Assembly (NCBI RefSeq): GCF_042650605.1
Contig: NZ_JBHSBN010000029.1
Coordinates: 16,701 to 80,700 of the forward strand
Direction: 5' to 3'
Source of the DNA: Micromonospora_J zhanjiangensis
GTDB taxonomy: Bacteria; Actinomycetota; Actinomycetes; Mycobacteriales; Micromonosporaceae
DNA length: 64,000 nt
Part shown: positions 51,171-60,283 of the stretch, piece after piece
Layout: the number at the start of each line of letters is the position of its first letter
Position numbering within the stretch: the first letter of the stretch is position 1
Notes under the pieces: model-generated
What the model was told of the DNA's origin: nothing
The model's database searches: none
Seen by the model: only the letters and a program-made list of their open reading frames with translations
Made by a program: the position numbers and the translations under genes

Positions 51171-52244
51171 GTGACCGCCCGGGACGCCATCGCCGATCTG
51201 CGCCGCATCGCCTTCCTGCTGGAACGGGCGAACGAGGCGACGTACCGGGTGCGCGCGTTCCGGTCGGCGGCCAAGACCCTGGCCGAGTTGCCGGCGCGGG
51301 AGGTGGCCGCCCGCGCCGAGGCCGGGACGCTGACCGAGCTGTCCGGGGTCGGTGACGTCACGGCCCGTACGGTCACCGAGTCGTTGCGCGGCGAGGAGCC
51401 GGTCTACCTGCGCCGGTTGGCGGCGACCGAGGGCACCGACCTGACCGAGGAGGCCGCGGCGCTGCGGGCGGCGCTGCGCGGCGACTGCCACACCCATTCG
51501 GACTGGTCGGACGGCGGTTCGCCGATCGAGGAGATGGCGCTGGCCGCGGTCGAACTGGGACACGAGTACCTGGCCCTCACCGACCACTCGCCCCGGCTGA
51601 AGGTGGCCCGCGGCCTGACCGCCGACCGGCTGCGCCGGCAGTTGGACCGGGTGGCCGCGGTCAACGACGCGCTGCCGGCGGGTTTCCGCCTGCTCACCGG
51701 CATCGAGGTGGACATCCTCGCCGACGGGTCGCTGGACCAGAGCGACGACCTGCTGGCCCGGCTCGACGTGGTGGTCGGCTCGGTGCACAGCGGCCTGAAC
51801 GACGACAAGGCGAAGATGACCCGGCGGATGGTGACCGCGATCGGCAATCCGCACCTGGACATCCTGGGCCACTGCACCGGCCGGATGGTCACCTCCCGAC
51901 CGCCCGGCGTCGAGGGCGCCGGCGACCGGGGGCACCGGCGGCGCAGCCGGCCGCCGAGCAGCTTCGACGCGGACGCGGTCTTCGGCGCGTGCGCCGAGCA
52001 CGACAAAGCCGTCGAGATCAACTCACGGCCGGAGCGGCAGGACCCGCCGAAGCGGTTGATCCGGCTGGCCTTCGAGGCCGGTTGCCGGTTCGCGGTCAAC
52101 ACCGACGCGCACGCCCCGGGTCAGCTCGACTGGCAGCGGTTCGGCTGCGAGCGGGCCGCGCTGTGCGGCGTGGGGGCCGACGCGGTGGTCAACACCTGGC
52201 CCGCCGAGCGACTGCTCGACTGGACCGCCGGCCACGGTTCCTGA
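51171..52244 (+). CDS. PHP-domain phosphoesterase with helix-hairpin-helix N-terminus
   Basis: A 357-residue protein. The N-terminal part (residues 1-95) looks like a helix-hairpin-helix DNA polymerase beta-type region (LLERANEATYRVRAFRSAAK ... GTLTELSGVGDVTARTVTES). The PHP domain begins GDCHTHSDWSDGGSPIEEMA with the metal-binding motif 1, and later has YLALTDHSP, GIEVDILADGSLD, SVHSG and AVNTDAHAPGQLDW. It is a likely metal-dependent phosphoesterase or nuclease linked to DNA-repair PolX. The polymerase domain is absent. The 3' end overlaps the convergent transporter gene by 124 bases. Confidence 0.8.
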   Translation: MTARDAIADLRRIAFLLERANEATYRVRAFRSAAKTLAELPAREVAARAEAGTLTELSGVGDVTARTVTESLRGEEPVYLRRLAATEGTDLTEEAAALRAALRGDCHTHSDWSDGGSPIEEMALAAVELGHEYLALTDHSPRLKVARGLTADRLRRQLDRVAAVNDALPAGFRLLTGIEVDILADGSLDQSDDLLARLDVVVGSVHSGLNDDKAKMTRRMVTAIGNPHLDILGHCTGRMVTSRPPGVEGAGDRGHRRRSRPPSSFDADAVFGACAEHDKAVEINSRPERQDPPKRLIRLAFEAGCRFAVNTDAHAPGQLDWQRFGCERAALCGVGADAVVNTWPAERLLDWTAGHGS

Positions 52245-53182
52245 CCGCTGCGCTCGGGTTTCCGGGTACGCCGGCCGAACAGTCCCTGGGCGGTCGCCAC
52301 CCCGAGCAGCACGATCAGCGCGCCCGCCGGTTCGTACCAGGTGAGCCGCTCGTCCAGCACCAGCACGCCGACCAGCACCGCGAAGAGCGGGATCAGGTAG
52401 GTGACCATCGAGGCGGTGCTCGCGCCGACCAGCCGGATGTTCCGCAGGTTGATCACGAAGGCCAGGCCGGTGCCGAGCGCGCCGAGCAGCAGCACGCTGA
52501 CCACCACGTCGAGCGACAGCCGGGTCGGAACCGGCGGTGGGCCGGCGAAGATCGGCGCCAGCACGGCCAGTTGCAGGATCGCCATCAGCAGCTGGGCCGT
52601 CGTGATCGACACCCCGGAGTCGGTCCGACCGGCGACGAACCGCTTCTGGTACGGGATGGCCACGCCGTAACAGGCGGCGGCGCCGAGGCACATCAGTTGG
52701 CCGGTGAACTGGGCGCCGCCCAGGCCCTGCCAGACGCCGAGCACCACCAGTACGCCGGCGAAGCCGAGCAGCAGCCCGACGGCCCGGCGCGCGGTCATCC
52801 GCTCGGTACGGAACAGGAAGACCGCGAGCGGCAGCACCACGAGCGGAGTGGTGGCGTTCCAGATGCCGGCCAGCATCGAGGCGACCCGTTGCTCGCCGAA
52901 GCCGAACAGGGTGAACGGCAGGACCACCCCGACCGCCGCCACCACGGCCAGGTGGGCCCAGGTCCGCGGGTCGCGGGGCAGCCGGTCCCGGCGTACCACC
53001 AGCACCACCAGCAGGGCGAGGGCGCCGGCCGCCACCCGGCCGAGGGTCACGTAGAGCGGGTGCAGTTCGCGGACGCCGATCTTGATGAACAGGAAACTGG
53101 AACCCCAGATCGCGCCGAGGGCGAGGAAGCCCGGCAGCCAGGACCGAAGTCCGACCTTGTCAGGAGCACTTGCCGTAGTCAC
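52121..53182 (-). CDS. EamA-type DMT superfamily exporter
   Basis: A 353-residue membrane protein with ten helices in two EamA repeats. Features are FLALGAIWGSSFLFIKIGVR at the start, WNATTPLVVLPLAVFLFRTE and the second repeat's LIPLFAVLVGVLVLDERLTW. The family exports metabolites such as amino acids. After the last helix (near GLFGRRTRKPERS) about 40 residues of unlikely sequence run in the antisense of the PHP gene; the natural stop may have been lost. The start is GTG at 53182, 7 bases after a CAGAGT box. Confidence 0.8.
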   Translation of the reverse strand: MTTASAPDKVGLRSWLPGFLALGAIWGSSFLFIKIGVRELHPLYVTLGRVAAGALALLVVLVVRRDRLPRDPRTWAHLAVVAAVGVVLPFTLFGFGEQRVASMLAGIWNATTPLVVLPLAVFLFRTERMTARRAVGLLLGFAGVLVVLGVWQGLGGAQFTGQLMCLGAAACYGVAIPYQKRFVAGRTDSGVSITTAQLLMAILQLAVLAPIFAGPPPVPTRLSLDVVVSVLLLGALGTGLAFVINLRNIRLVGASTASMVTYLIPLFAVLVGVLVLDERLTWYEPAGALIVLLGVATAQGLFGRRTRKPERSGQEPWPAVQSSSRSAGQVLTTASAPTPHSAARSQPNRCQSS

Positions 53183-53328
53183 CCCTGACACTCTGCCGCA
53201 GGGGTACGACAACGTCGCGGGTTTTTCCCACCCTGTGTCCGGCGACACGGCGGCACCGGCGGGCCGCACGTCGTGGGCCGCCGAAGAGCCCGCACGTCGC
53301 AGGTCACCGGCGCACCGGGGTCGTCACG

Positions 53329-53334
53329 TAGGGT
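53329..53334 (+). promoter_or_regulatory. -10 box TAGGGT of the DUF885 gene
   Basis: It shares the ten-base context ACGTAGGGTC with the leu leader promoter and ends 7 bases before the GTG at 53342. A leaderless mRNA is likely. Confidence 0.45.
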
Positions 53335-53341
53335 CTGGCGG

Positions 53342-55012
53342 GTGGGAAGAATCGATGACATCGCCAACCGCTACGTCGCCGACTGGGCGCCACTCAACCC
53401 GACCGGCGCCACCTACGTCGGAATCGACGGGTACGACGACCAACTGGTCGATCTGTCGCCGAACGGGTTCGCCGCCCAGGCCGAGTTGACCCGGCGCACG
53501 CTGGCCGAGCTGGACGTGACCGAGCCGGACACCGAGTCCGAGCGCATCGCCAAGGAGGCCATGCAGGAACGCCTCGGCCTCGACCTGGCCCGCTACGACG
53601 CGGGCGAGACCGCCAGCGAGGTCAACGTGATCGCCAGCGGGTTGCACGAGATCCGCTCGGTCTTCGACCTGATGCCGACCGAGGGCGAGGCGGCGGTGGC
53701 CAACATCGCCGCCCGGCTGAACCGGTTCGCCGGCGCGCTGGAGGGCTACAAGACCACCCTGCGGACCTCGGCCGACGCCGGACACGTGAGTTCCCAGGCA
53801 CAGCTAATCGAGGTCGCCAAGCAGTGCGACATCTGGACCGACCCGGCCGGCGACAACTTCTTCCACGGCCTGGTCGAGCGGCTCACCGCCGACGGGGCGC
53901 TCGGCGCCGAACTGCGGAAGGGCGCCGCCGCGGCGACCGCCGCGACCGCCCAGTTCGGCACGTTCCTGCGCGAGGAGATGGCCCCGCGCGGGCGGGAGAA
54001 GCAGGCCGCCGGGCGCGAGCGTTACCAGCTCGCCTCGCAGTACTTCCTCGGCGCCCGGATCGACCTGGACGAGACGTACGCCTGGGGCTTCGCCGAACTG
54101 GCCCGCCTGGAGGCGGAGATGCGGACCGTGGCCGCGCGGATCGTCGGACCGGGCGCGAGCGTGGACGACGCGGTGGCCGCCCTCGACGCCGACCCGGCCC
54201 GCAAGATCCAGGGCAAGGATGCGTTCCGGGACTGGATGCAGGCGCTCGCCGACAAGGCGATCGAGGAGCTGCACGGCACCCACTTCGACATCCCGGAGCA
54301 GGTCCGCCGGATCGAGTGCTGTCTCGCGCCGACCAGCGACGGGGCGATCTACTACACGGGTCCCAGCGAGGACTTCTCCCGCCCCGGCCGGATGTGGTGG
54401 GCGGTGCCGCAGGGCATCACCGACTTCTCCACCTGGCGCGAGGTGACCACCGTCTACCACGAGGGCGCGCCCGGCCACCACCTCCAGGTCGGCCAGACCG
54501 CCGTCCGCGCCGAACTGCTGAACCGGTGGCAGCGGCTGCTCTGCTGGGTGTCCGGGCACGGCGAGGGGTGGGCGCTCTACTCGGAGCGGCTGATGGACGA
54601 CCTGGGTTACCTCGCCGACCCGGGCGACAAGCTGGGCATGCTGGACGCGCAGGCGTTCCGGGCCGCCCGGGTGATCGTCGACATCGGCATGCACCTGGAG
54701 CTGGAGATCCCGCGGGACAACCCGTTCGGCTTCCACCCCGGCGAACGGTGGACGCCCGAGCTGGGCTGGGAGTTCCTGCGGGCGCACTGCCGGGTGCCGG
54801 ACGAGAACCTGCGGTTCGAGCTGAACCGCTACCTCGGCTGGCCGGGGCAGGCGCCGGCGTACAAGGTCGGCGAGCGGATCTGGCTGCAGGCCCGGGACGA
54901 CGCGAAGGCGCGCAAGGGAGCCGACTTCGACCTGAGGGTGTTCCACCGGGACGCGCTCAACCTGGGCTCGATCGGGCTGGACCCGTTGAAGGCCGCGCTC
55001 GACCGGCTCTGA
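53342..55012 (+). CDS. DUF885 family metallopeptidase-like protein
   Basis: A 556-residue soluble protein of the DUF885 family, large helical proteins that are probable zinc peptidases. The HEGAPGHHLQVGQTAV motif (HExxPGHH) near residue 380 and the downstream HGEGWALYSERLMDDLG are typical. The start at the GTG 53342 is supported by the -10 box. Function in the cell is unknown; some relatives are dipeptidases or lipoproteins, but no signal peptide is present here. Confidence 0.85.
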   Translation: MGRIDDIANRYVADWAPLNPTGATYVGIDGYDDQLVDLSPNGFAAQAELTRRTLAELDVTEPDTESERIAKEAMQERLGLDLARYDAGETASEVNVIASGLHEIRSVFDLMPTEGEAAVANIAARLNRFAGALEGYKTTLRTSADAGHVSSQAQLIEVAKQCDIWTDPAGDNFFHGLVERLTADGALGAELRKGAAAATAATAQFGTFLREEMAPRGREKQAAGRERYQLASQYFLGARIDLDETYAWGFAELARLEAEMRTVAARIVGPGASVDDAVAALDADPARKIQGKDAFRDWMQALADKAIEELHGTHFDIPEQVRRIECCLAPTSDGAIYYTGPSEDFSRPGRMWWAVPQGITDFSTWREVTTVYHEGAPGHHLQVGQTAVRAELLNRWQRLLCWVSGHGEGWALYSERLMDDLGYLADPGDKLGMLDAQAFRAARVIVDIGMHLELEIPRDNPFGFHPGERWTPELGWEFLRAHCRVPDENLRFELNRYLGWPGQAPAYKVGERIWLQARDDAKARKGADFDLRVFHRDALNLGSIGLDPLKAALDRL

Positions 55013-55018
55013 CCGGAA

Positions 55019-55054
55019 GCGGGCCGGCGCCGCAAGGGGTCGGCGCCGGCCCGC
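55019..55054 (+). terminator. Hairpin after the DUF885 gene
   Basis: Perfect 13-base arms (55019-55031 and 55042-55054) with a 10-base loop follow the stop codon. There is no U-tract. Confidence 0.7.
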
Positions 55055-55138
55055 CGGCCCGGCCGTCCGCGGTACGGGCTCCCGGACGGCGGCCTGCTCG
55101 ACTCAGGGCAGGCCGGGGATCAAAGAGCAGGCCTGGGA

Positions 55139-56794
55139 TCAGGGCAGGGTCAGGTCGAGCTTGGGCTTGGCGGTCAGCGTGTGGCACTGGACGTAGGCGA
55201 GCTGCATGTCGGGGTCGTCGAAGACCACGTCGAACGGCACGGTGATCGGGATGCCGTCCGGCGGGATGGGCAGGTCCGGGGTCAACGTGACCTTGATGCC
55301 CAGCACCGGGATCCGCCCGACGAACCGGGTGGCGTAGAACGCGACGTCGCCGTCGACGGTCAACGCCTTGGTCTTGAACAGCAGGCCCGGCTTGCCCGGC
55401 ACGTCCAGCGTGAAGTCGTCCGTGACGGCCCGGCTCATGCTGAACTTCAGGGCCCGCAGCGTGCCGCCGCCCTCGGTCGGCAGCTCCACGATGCCGGCCA
55501 GCCGCAGCTTGCTCATCGTCACCTTGGAACCGGTGAGCCGGGACGGCACCTTGGCCACCGGCGGCTGGTCCTCGTCGGTGGCGATCAGCGGTGCCGGCTT
55601 GCCCGCCTTCGGTACGGGCTGCTTGGCACCGGGCTTCGGCTGGTTCGGCTGCGCGCAACCGGGCCGGCTCTGCTGCCCACCGGATGCGGTCGGTGTCGGG
55701 CTGGCGGCCCGGGCCGACGCGCCGGCCGACCCGCTCGGGGTCGGTGCCGCGCTCTCCTTCGCCGTTCCGCCCCCGAAGATGCCGACGATGCCGTCCACGA
55801 TGTCGGTGATGATGTTGCCGTTCGACTCTTTCGCGTTCGGGTCGGGTGTCGGGCTGATCTCCTGGCCCGGGGTCGGCGTCACCGGTGGCGTCGCCGCCGG
55901 GGTCGGCCGGGCGGTGCTGGGGCAGCCGGGCACGGCGGCGTACGCGGGCAGGGCGTTGTGCGCGACGACCGCCCCGGCCAGCGACAGGCTGGCCGCGAGG
56001 AAGATCGCCACGTAGAGCGGAGGGGTCCGACCCGACCGCCGCTCGGTCGGCGCCGGGCCGCCGGCCGCGCCCTGGTCCGGGTCCGGCCAGTACGTGGAGT
56101 GGTGCTCGCCGCGGGTCTCGTCGTACCCGGTTCCGTAACCGGCGCCGGCGCGGTCGCCGCCGTGGTCCGGGCGGTCGCCGGTCGCGGTGTCGCCGGGTGC
56201 CGGTTCGCGCAGCGGGTTGCGTGGCGCGGGCAGCGTGTCGTGCAGCAGGTCGGCCGGCGCCCGGTCACCGGCCGACGGTACGGCGGCGACCGGCCGGTCC
56301 GGTTCGTCGCCGGCCGGCCAGCCCTGGTTGCCGTCGAGCAGTCCGTCGACCCCGGTGTCGGGTTCGGGCTCCGCCGGCGAATCGGCGATGGCCGGTCGGA
56401 CCGGGGCGAGCGGTGTCCAGGCGAAGCCGAGCGCCGCGCCGACCATGCCGATCAGCAGGCCGATGAAGAAGCCGCCCAGGTTCACCGCGATCAGCGAGAA
56501 AACCGCCGTGACCGAGCCGACGACGGCGTAGAACATCCGCTGCTGGGGGGTGAACCAGAGCAGCATCCCGCAGGCCACCAGGATGGTGGGGATCAGCCAG
56601 GACAGGAACCCGGTGGGTCCCATCTGGAAGCTCAGCCCGGCGAGGCTCATCTGGGTGGTGGCGAAGATCTCCACACCGGACACCGCCAGCAGCAGACCGC
56701 CCCAGAAGGGTCGCGTCCGCCGCCAGTGGCGGAAGGCCGACCAGCCCCGGGTGAACGTTCCCGGCCGGTCGGGCCGGGCGTCGGCGGTTGTCAC
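55139..56794 (-). CDS. DUF6114 domain membrane protein
   Basis: A 551-residue protein. Four membrane helices lie in the first 130 residues (RPFWGGLLLAVSGVEIFATT and following), then a long disordered Pro/Gly-rich region, another membrane segment (PPLYVAIFLAASLSLAGAVV), and a C-terminal beta-rich extracellular part (LKFSMSRAVTDDFTLDVPGK). It belongs to the DUF6114 group that lies beside DUF6230 in actinomycetes. Its role is unknown; a cell-surface or lipid-linked part is suggested only by topology. The GTG at 56794 follows AGGAGG, 6 bases away. Confidence 0.75.
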   Translation of the reverse strand: MTTADARPDRPGTFTRGWSAFRHWRRTRPFWGGLLLAVSGVEIFATTQMSLAGLSFQMGPTGFLSWLIPTILVACGMLLWFTPQQRMFYAVVGSVTAVFSLIAVNLGGFFIGLLIGMVGAALGFAWTPLAPVRPAIADSPAEPEPDTGVDGLLDGNQGWPAGDEPDRPVAAVPSAGDRAPADLLHDTLPAPRNPLREPAPGDTATGDRPDHGGDRAGAGYGTGYDETRGEHHSTYWPDPDQGAAGGPAPTERRSGRTPPLYVAIFLAASLSLAGAVVAHNALPAYAAVPGCPSTARPTPAATPPVTPTPGQEISPTPDPNAKESNGNIITDIVDGIVGIFGGGTAKESAAPTPSGSAGASARAASPTPTASGGQQSRPGCAQPNQPKPGAKQPVPKAGKPAPLIATDEDQPPVAKVPSRLTGSKVTMSKLRLAGIVELPTEGGGTLRALKFSMSRAVTDDFTLDVPGKPGLLFKTKALTVDGDVAFYATRFVGRIPVLGIKVTLTPDLPIPPDGIPITVPFDVVFDDPDMQLAYVQCHTLTAKPKLDLTLP

Positions 56795-56835
56795 GTACGT
56801 CCTCCTGGGTGCGGTTCGTTCGGCGGACCGGTCGG

Positions 56836-56865
56836 GGGCTCGTGGCGGGCGCCCGCCACGAGCCC
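56836..56865 (-). repeat. Perfect 30-base palindrome between DUF6230 and DUF6114 genes
   Basis: A 15-base arm (56836-56850) is followed at once by its complement. It lies between the two genes in the operon and may lower expression of the second or protect the first mRNA. Confidence 0.75.
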
Positions 56866-56875
56866 TCGGGTCAGC

Positions 56876-57502
56876 TCAGAAGCATTCCTTGCCGTCGGTC
56901 TTGACGACCAGCCGCAGACCGGTGAGGGAGAACTGCGCGGCACTGGTGTAGCGGGCCACCTGCCGGAGATCGGTGATGGTGACGGTCTTGGCGCTCTGCC
57001 CGAAGGAGCCCGGCGCGCCACCCAGGGCGCCGGCGTCCCGGCCGATCTTGATGTCGTCGAAGACCGCCTCGCCCTCGAGCGAGTCCATGTCGATCAGCAT
57101 GTTCTTCGCGATGGCCGGGTTTTCCTTGCCGCCGGTGCTGCTGCCGGCCCTGATGGTGAGCACGACCGGGGTGCCCGGCACGGCGACCGACTGGCACAGG
57201 TCGTACAACTTGGCGGTGCCGATCGAGGAGACCGCGACCGGGTGGTGGCCCTTGCCGAGCGGGTTGTTCGGGTCGGCGCCCTCCTCGTCCGCGATCCCGC
57301 CGTACTGGGTGAAGCCGTCACCGACCAGCTTGGAGGCGCTCACCTTGAACGTCTGGCCGGAGACCGTGATGGACGCGGCGAGCGCGCCGTTGCTGATCCC
57401 GAAGACCACGGCACCGGCCAGGGCGGCCGAGGGCACCATCATGGCGGCGAACCGCCGCCATCTGGTACGCCCCTGCACCTGCGTGTCTTGACGATCCTGC
57501 AC
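56876..57502 (-). CDS. DUF6230 family secreted protein
   Basis: A 208-residue exported protein. The N-terminus is basic with a hydrophobic segment (FAAMMVPSAALAGAVVFGIS) and signal cleavage near residue 38. The mature part is beta-rich (ASITVSGQTFKVSASKLVGD) with two Cys, one near the C-terminus. Homologues are often mis-annotated as cholesterol esterases and have no known activity. The GTG at 57502 has AAGGAGG upstream. It is the first gene in an operon with the DUF6114 gene. Confidence 0.8.
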   Translation of the reverse strand: MQDRQDTQVQGRTRWRRFAAMMVPSAALAGAVVFGISNGALAASITVSGQTFKVSASKLVGDGFTQYGGIADEEGADPNNPLGKGHHPVAVSSIGTAKLYDLCQSVAVPGTPVVLTIRAGSSTGGKENPAIAKNMLIDMDSLEGEAVFDDIKIGRDAGALGGAPGSFGQSAKTVTITDLRQVARYTSAAQFSLTGLRLVVKTDGKECF

Positions 57503-57990
57503 GGGTCCTCCTTGATGCGGTTCGCCCGACGCGGATCGGCACCGATGACGGTGGGGCGTGGGCGGTCTGAGGGACGCCGCGGGCCGACGGGGGCGCGTGG
57601 TCCGTCGCGTACTCATCGGTAGCCGAGGCGTGCGCCCGATATTCTCGCGTCCGCGACGTGGCTCACAACCCCCTTGCTACTGACCGGTAACTGGGCTAGT
57701 GGCCGGAGATCGCCCAAGGTGACCCTGAGTGCGGTCGGGTCGACCGGGCCAGCCCGGTCAAATCGCCGCAATCGACGCCGTGAGCCGTTACCCGGCGTTC
57801 CAGAGCGTCGCGATACGTGTTTGTTGCGATTCAGTAACGAGCACCTGTAGTTCGCATGAATGTCCGTTCGGTGGATGAGCCGGCCAACTCCTCGGCGTCG
57901 GTCGCTGGACAGGCAGGTCATCGACCGGTCGGCGACGGACGTGGGACCGGATGCCGGGGACGGCCGTGGCGACCGTCCCCGGCGCCGTCG
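57503..57990. other. Intergenic region upstream of DUF6230
   Basis: About 490 bases hold the DUF6230 upstream sequence and the copA terminator. Around 57678-57691 is a partial dyad with an ACCGGT core (TACTGACCGGTAAC), which resembles operators of TetR-type lipid regulators, by eye only. No gene is evident. Confidence 0.35.
57953..57983 (-). terminator. Hairpin after copA
   Basis: Eleven-base arms (57953-57963 and 57973-57983) with a 9-base loop lie just past the copA stop on its strand. There is no U-tract. Confidence 0.6.
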
Positions 57991-60270
57991 TCAGTGGACG
58001 GACGAACGGAACCGGCGCAACCGCAGCGAGTTGCTGACCACGAACACCGAGCTGACCGCCATCGCGGCCCCCGCGATCATCGGGCTGAGCAGCCCGAGGA
58101 CGGCCAGCGGTAGGGCCGCGACGTTGTAGGCGAACGCCCAGAACAGGTTCCCCCGGATGGTGCCCAGCGTCCTCCGGGACAGCCGGATCGCGTCGACCGC
58201 GGCCAGCAGGTCACCGCGGACCAGGGTCAGGTCGCTGGCCTGGATCGCCACGTCGGTGCCGGTGCCCATGGCCAGGCCCAGATCGGCCTGGGCCAGCGCT
58301 GCCGCGTCGTTGACCCCGTCGCCGACCATCGCGACCACCTTGCCGTCGGCCTGCAACCGCTTGACCTCGTCCACCTTGTCGGCGGGCAGCACCTCGGCGA
58401 TCACCCGGTCGATGCCCACCTCCGCGGCGACCGCCCCGGCGACGGTGGCGTTGTCGCCGGTCAGCAGGACGGGCGTCAGGCCGAGCGCGCGCAGCCCGGC
58501 CACCGCGGCCCGGCTGGTCGGCTTGACCACGTCGGCGACGACAAGCGCACCCCGGACCCGGCCGGCCCAGCCGACCAGCACCACCGTGCGGCCGGCCGCC
58601 TCGGCGGCCTCGGCGGCGTCGCGTACCTCGTCGGGCAGTTCCAGGCCGTGCTGCCGCATCAGCCGGTGCCGGCCCACGACCACCGCGCGCCCAGCGACGG
58701 TGCCGGTGACGCCGAGCCCTTCGGCGTTGGCGAACCCGGTCACCGCCGGCAGCCCGGCACTCCCGGAGCCGGCCCGCGCGCCGGCGACCACCGCCCGGGC
58801 GATCGGGTGCTCGGACGCGCTCTCCAGCGCCGCGGCGATCCGCAGCACCTCGCCGGCGTCCTCACCGTCGGCGGTACGCACCTCGACCAGGGTCATCTTC
58901 CCGGTGGTGACCGTGCCGGTCTTGTCCAGCACCACGGTGTCCACCCGGCGGGTCGACTCGAGCGCCTCCGGCCCCTTGATCAGGATGCCGAGCTGGGCGC
59001 CCCGGCCCGTGCCGACCAGCAGCGCCGTCGGGGTGGCCAGGCCCAACGCGCACGGGCAGGCGATGATCAGTACGGCGATGGCCGCGGTGAAGGCGGCGGT
59101 CAGCCCCGCGCCGGCACCGATCCACCAGCCGAGCGTCCCCACCGCCAGCGCCAGGACCACCGGTACGAAGACACCGGAGATCCGGTCGGCCAGCCGCTGC
59201 GCCTGCGCCTTGCCGGTCTGCGCCTGCTCCACCAGGGTGGCCATCTGCGCCAGTTGGGTCTCCGCGCCGACCCGGCTGGCGGCCACCACCAGTCGCCCAC
59301 CGGCGTTGACGGTGGCACCCACCACCGGATCCCCGACCGCCACCTCCACCGGCACCGACTCGCCGGTCAGCATGCTGGCGTCCACCGCCGAGGAACCCTC
59401 CTCGACGATCCCGTCGGTGGCGATCTTCTCGCCGGGACGGACCACGAACCGGTCGCCGACCGAGAGGTGCCCGATCGGTATCCGTACCTCGGTGCCGTCG
59501 CGCAGGACCGCGACGTCGCGCGCGCCGAGTTCCAACAGCGCCCGCAGCGCGGCACCGGACCGGCGCTTGGCCCGGGCCTCGAAGTAGCGGCCGGCGAGCA
59601 GGAACAGGGTGACCCCGGCGGCGGTCTCCAGATAGATGTTGCCGGCACCGTCGCCGCGGGTGACGGCCAGACTGAACGGGTGGGTCATGCCCGGCATGCC
59701 GGCCGTGCCGAGGAACAGGGCCCACAGCGACCAGCCGAACGCGGCCAGCGTGCCGACCGACACCAGCGTGTCCATGGTGGCCGCGCCGTGCCGCAGGTTG
59801 GTCCAGGCGGCCCGGTGGAACGGCCAGCCGCCGTACACCACTACCGGTGCGGCGAGCGTCAGCGAGGCCCACTGCCAGTAGGTGAACTGCCAGGGCGGGA
59901 CCATCGCCAGGGCGATCACCGGCACGGTGAGCACCAGCGCGACCAGGACCCGGGTGCGCAACCCGCGCAGGTGCGCATCGGGCTCGGTGACGGTGTCGGC
60001 GAGTTCCTCGGGGACGGCGGGCGCCGGGAGCGGCGGCAGTTCCGCCGTGTAGCCGGTCCGCCGGACCGTCTCGATCAGCTCGTCCGGGGTGACCGGTGCG
60101 GCGTACTCGACGCTCGCCTTCTCGGTTGCGTAGTTGACCGTCGCGCTGACCCCGTCCAGCCGGTTCAGCTTCTTCTCGATCCGGGACGCGCAGGAGGCGC
60201 AGGTCATCCCGCCGATCGCCAGCTCGATCCGGCTGGCCGGAGCCGACCGGGAGGTGGCACTGGACGTCAT
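57991..60270 (-). CDS. copA: Copper-exporting P1B-type ATPase
   Basis: A 759-residue copper pump. An N-terminal heavy-metal-binding domain with GGMTCASCASRIEKKLNRLD is followed by eight membrane helices, the CPC motif in IACPCALGLATPTALLVG, the phosphorylation site DKTGTVTTGKM, the SEHPIA motif typical of P1B pumps and the hinge GDGVNDAAALAQADLGLAMG. It exports Cu(I). The ATG at 60270 has GGGAG seven bases away; an ATG at 60291 lacks a ribosome site. The upstream secreted-protein gene ends 13 bases before it. Confidence 0.95.
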   Translation of the reverse strand: MTSSATSRSAPASRIELAIGGMTCASCASRIEKKLNRLDGVSATVNYATEKASVEYAAPVTPDELIETVRRTGYTAELPPLPAPAVPEELADTVTEPDAHLRGLRTRVLVALVLTVPVIALAMVPPWQFTYWQWASLTLAAPVVVYGGWPFHRAAWTNLRHGAATMDTLVSVGTLAAFGWSLWALFLGTAGMPGMTHPFSLAVTRGDGAGNIYLETAAGVTLFLLAGRYFEARAKRRSGAALRALLELGARDVAVLRDGTEVRIPIGHLSVGDRFVVRPGEKIATDGIVEEGSSAVDASMLTGESVPVEVAVGDPVVGATVNAGGRLVVAASRVGAETQLAQMATLVEQAQTGKAQAQRLADRISGVFVPVVLALAVGTLGWWIGAGAGLTAAFTAAIAVLIIACPCALGLATPTALLVGTGRGAQLGILIKGPEALESTRRVDTVVLDKTGTVTTGKMTLVEVRTADGEDAGEVLRIAAALESASEHPIARAVVAGARAGSGSAGLPAVTGFANAEGLGVTGTVAGRAVVVGRHRLMRQHGLELPDEVRDAAEAAEAAGRTVVLVGWAGRVRGALVVADVVKPTSRAAVAGLRALGLTPVLLTGDNATVAGAVAAEVGIDRVIAEVLPADKVDEVKRLQADGKVVAMVGDGVNDAAALAQADLGLAMGTGTDVAIQASDLTLVRGDLLAAVDAIRLSRRTLGTIRGNLFWAFAYNVAALPLAVLGLLSPMIAGAAMAVSSVFVVSNSLRLRRFRSSVH

Positions 60271-60283
60271 CACTTCACTCCCG

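Noticed and set aside
55181..57622. An 813-residue plus-strand open frame
   Set aside because: It is antisense to the DUF6114 and DUF6230 genes, with shadow composition.
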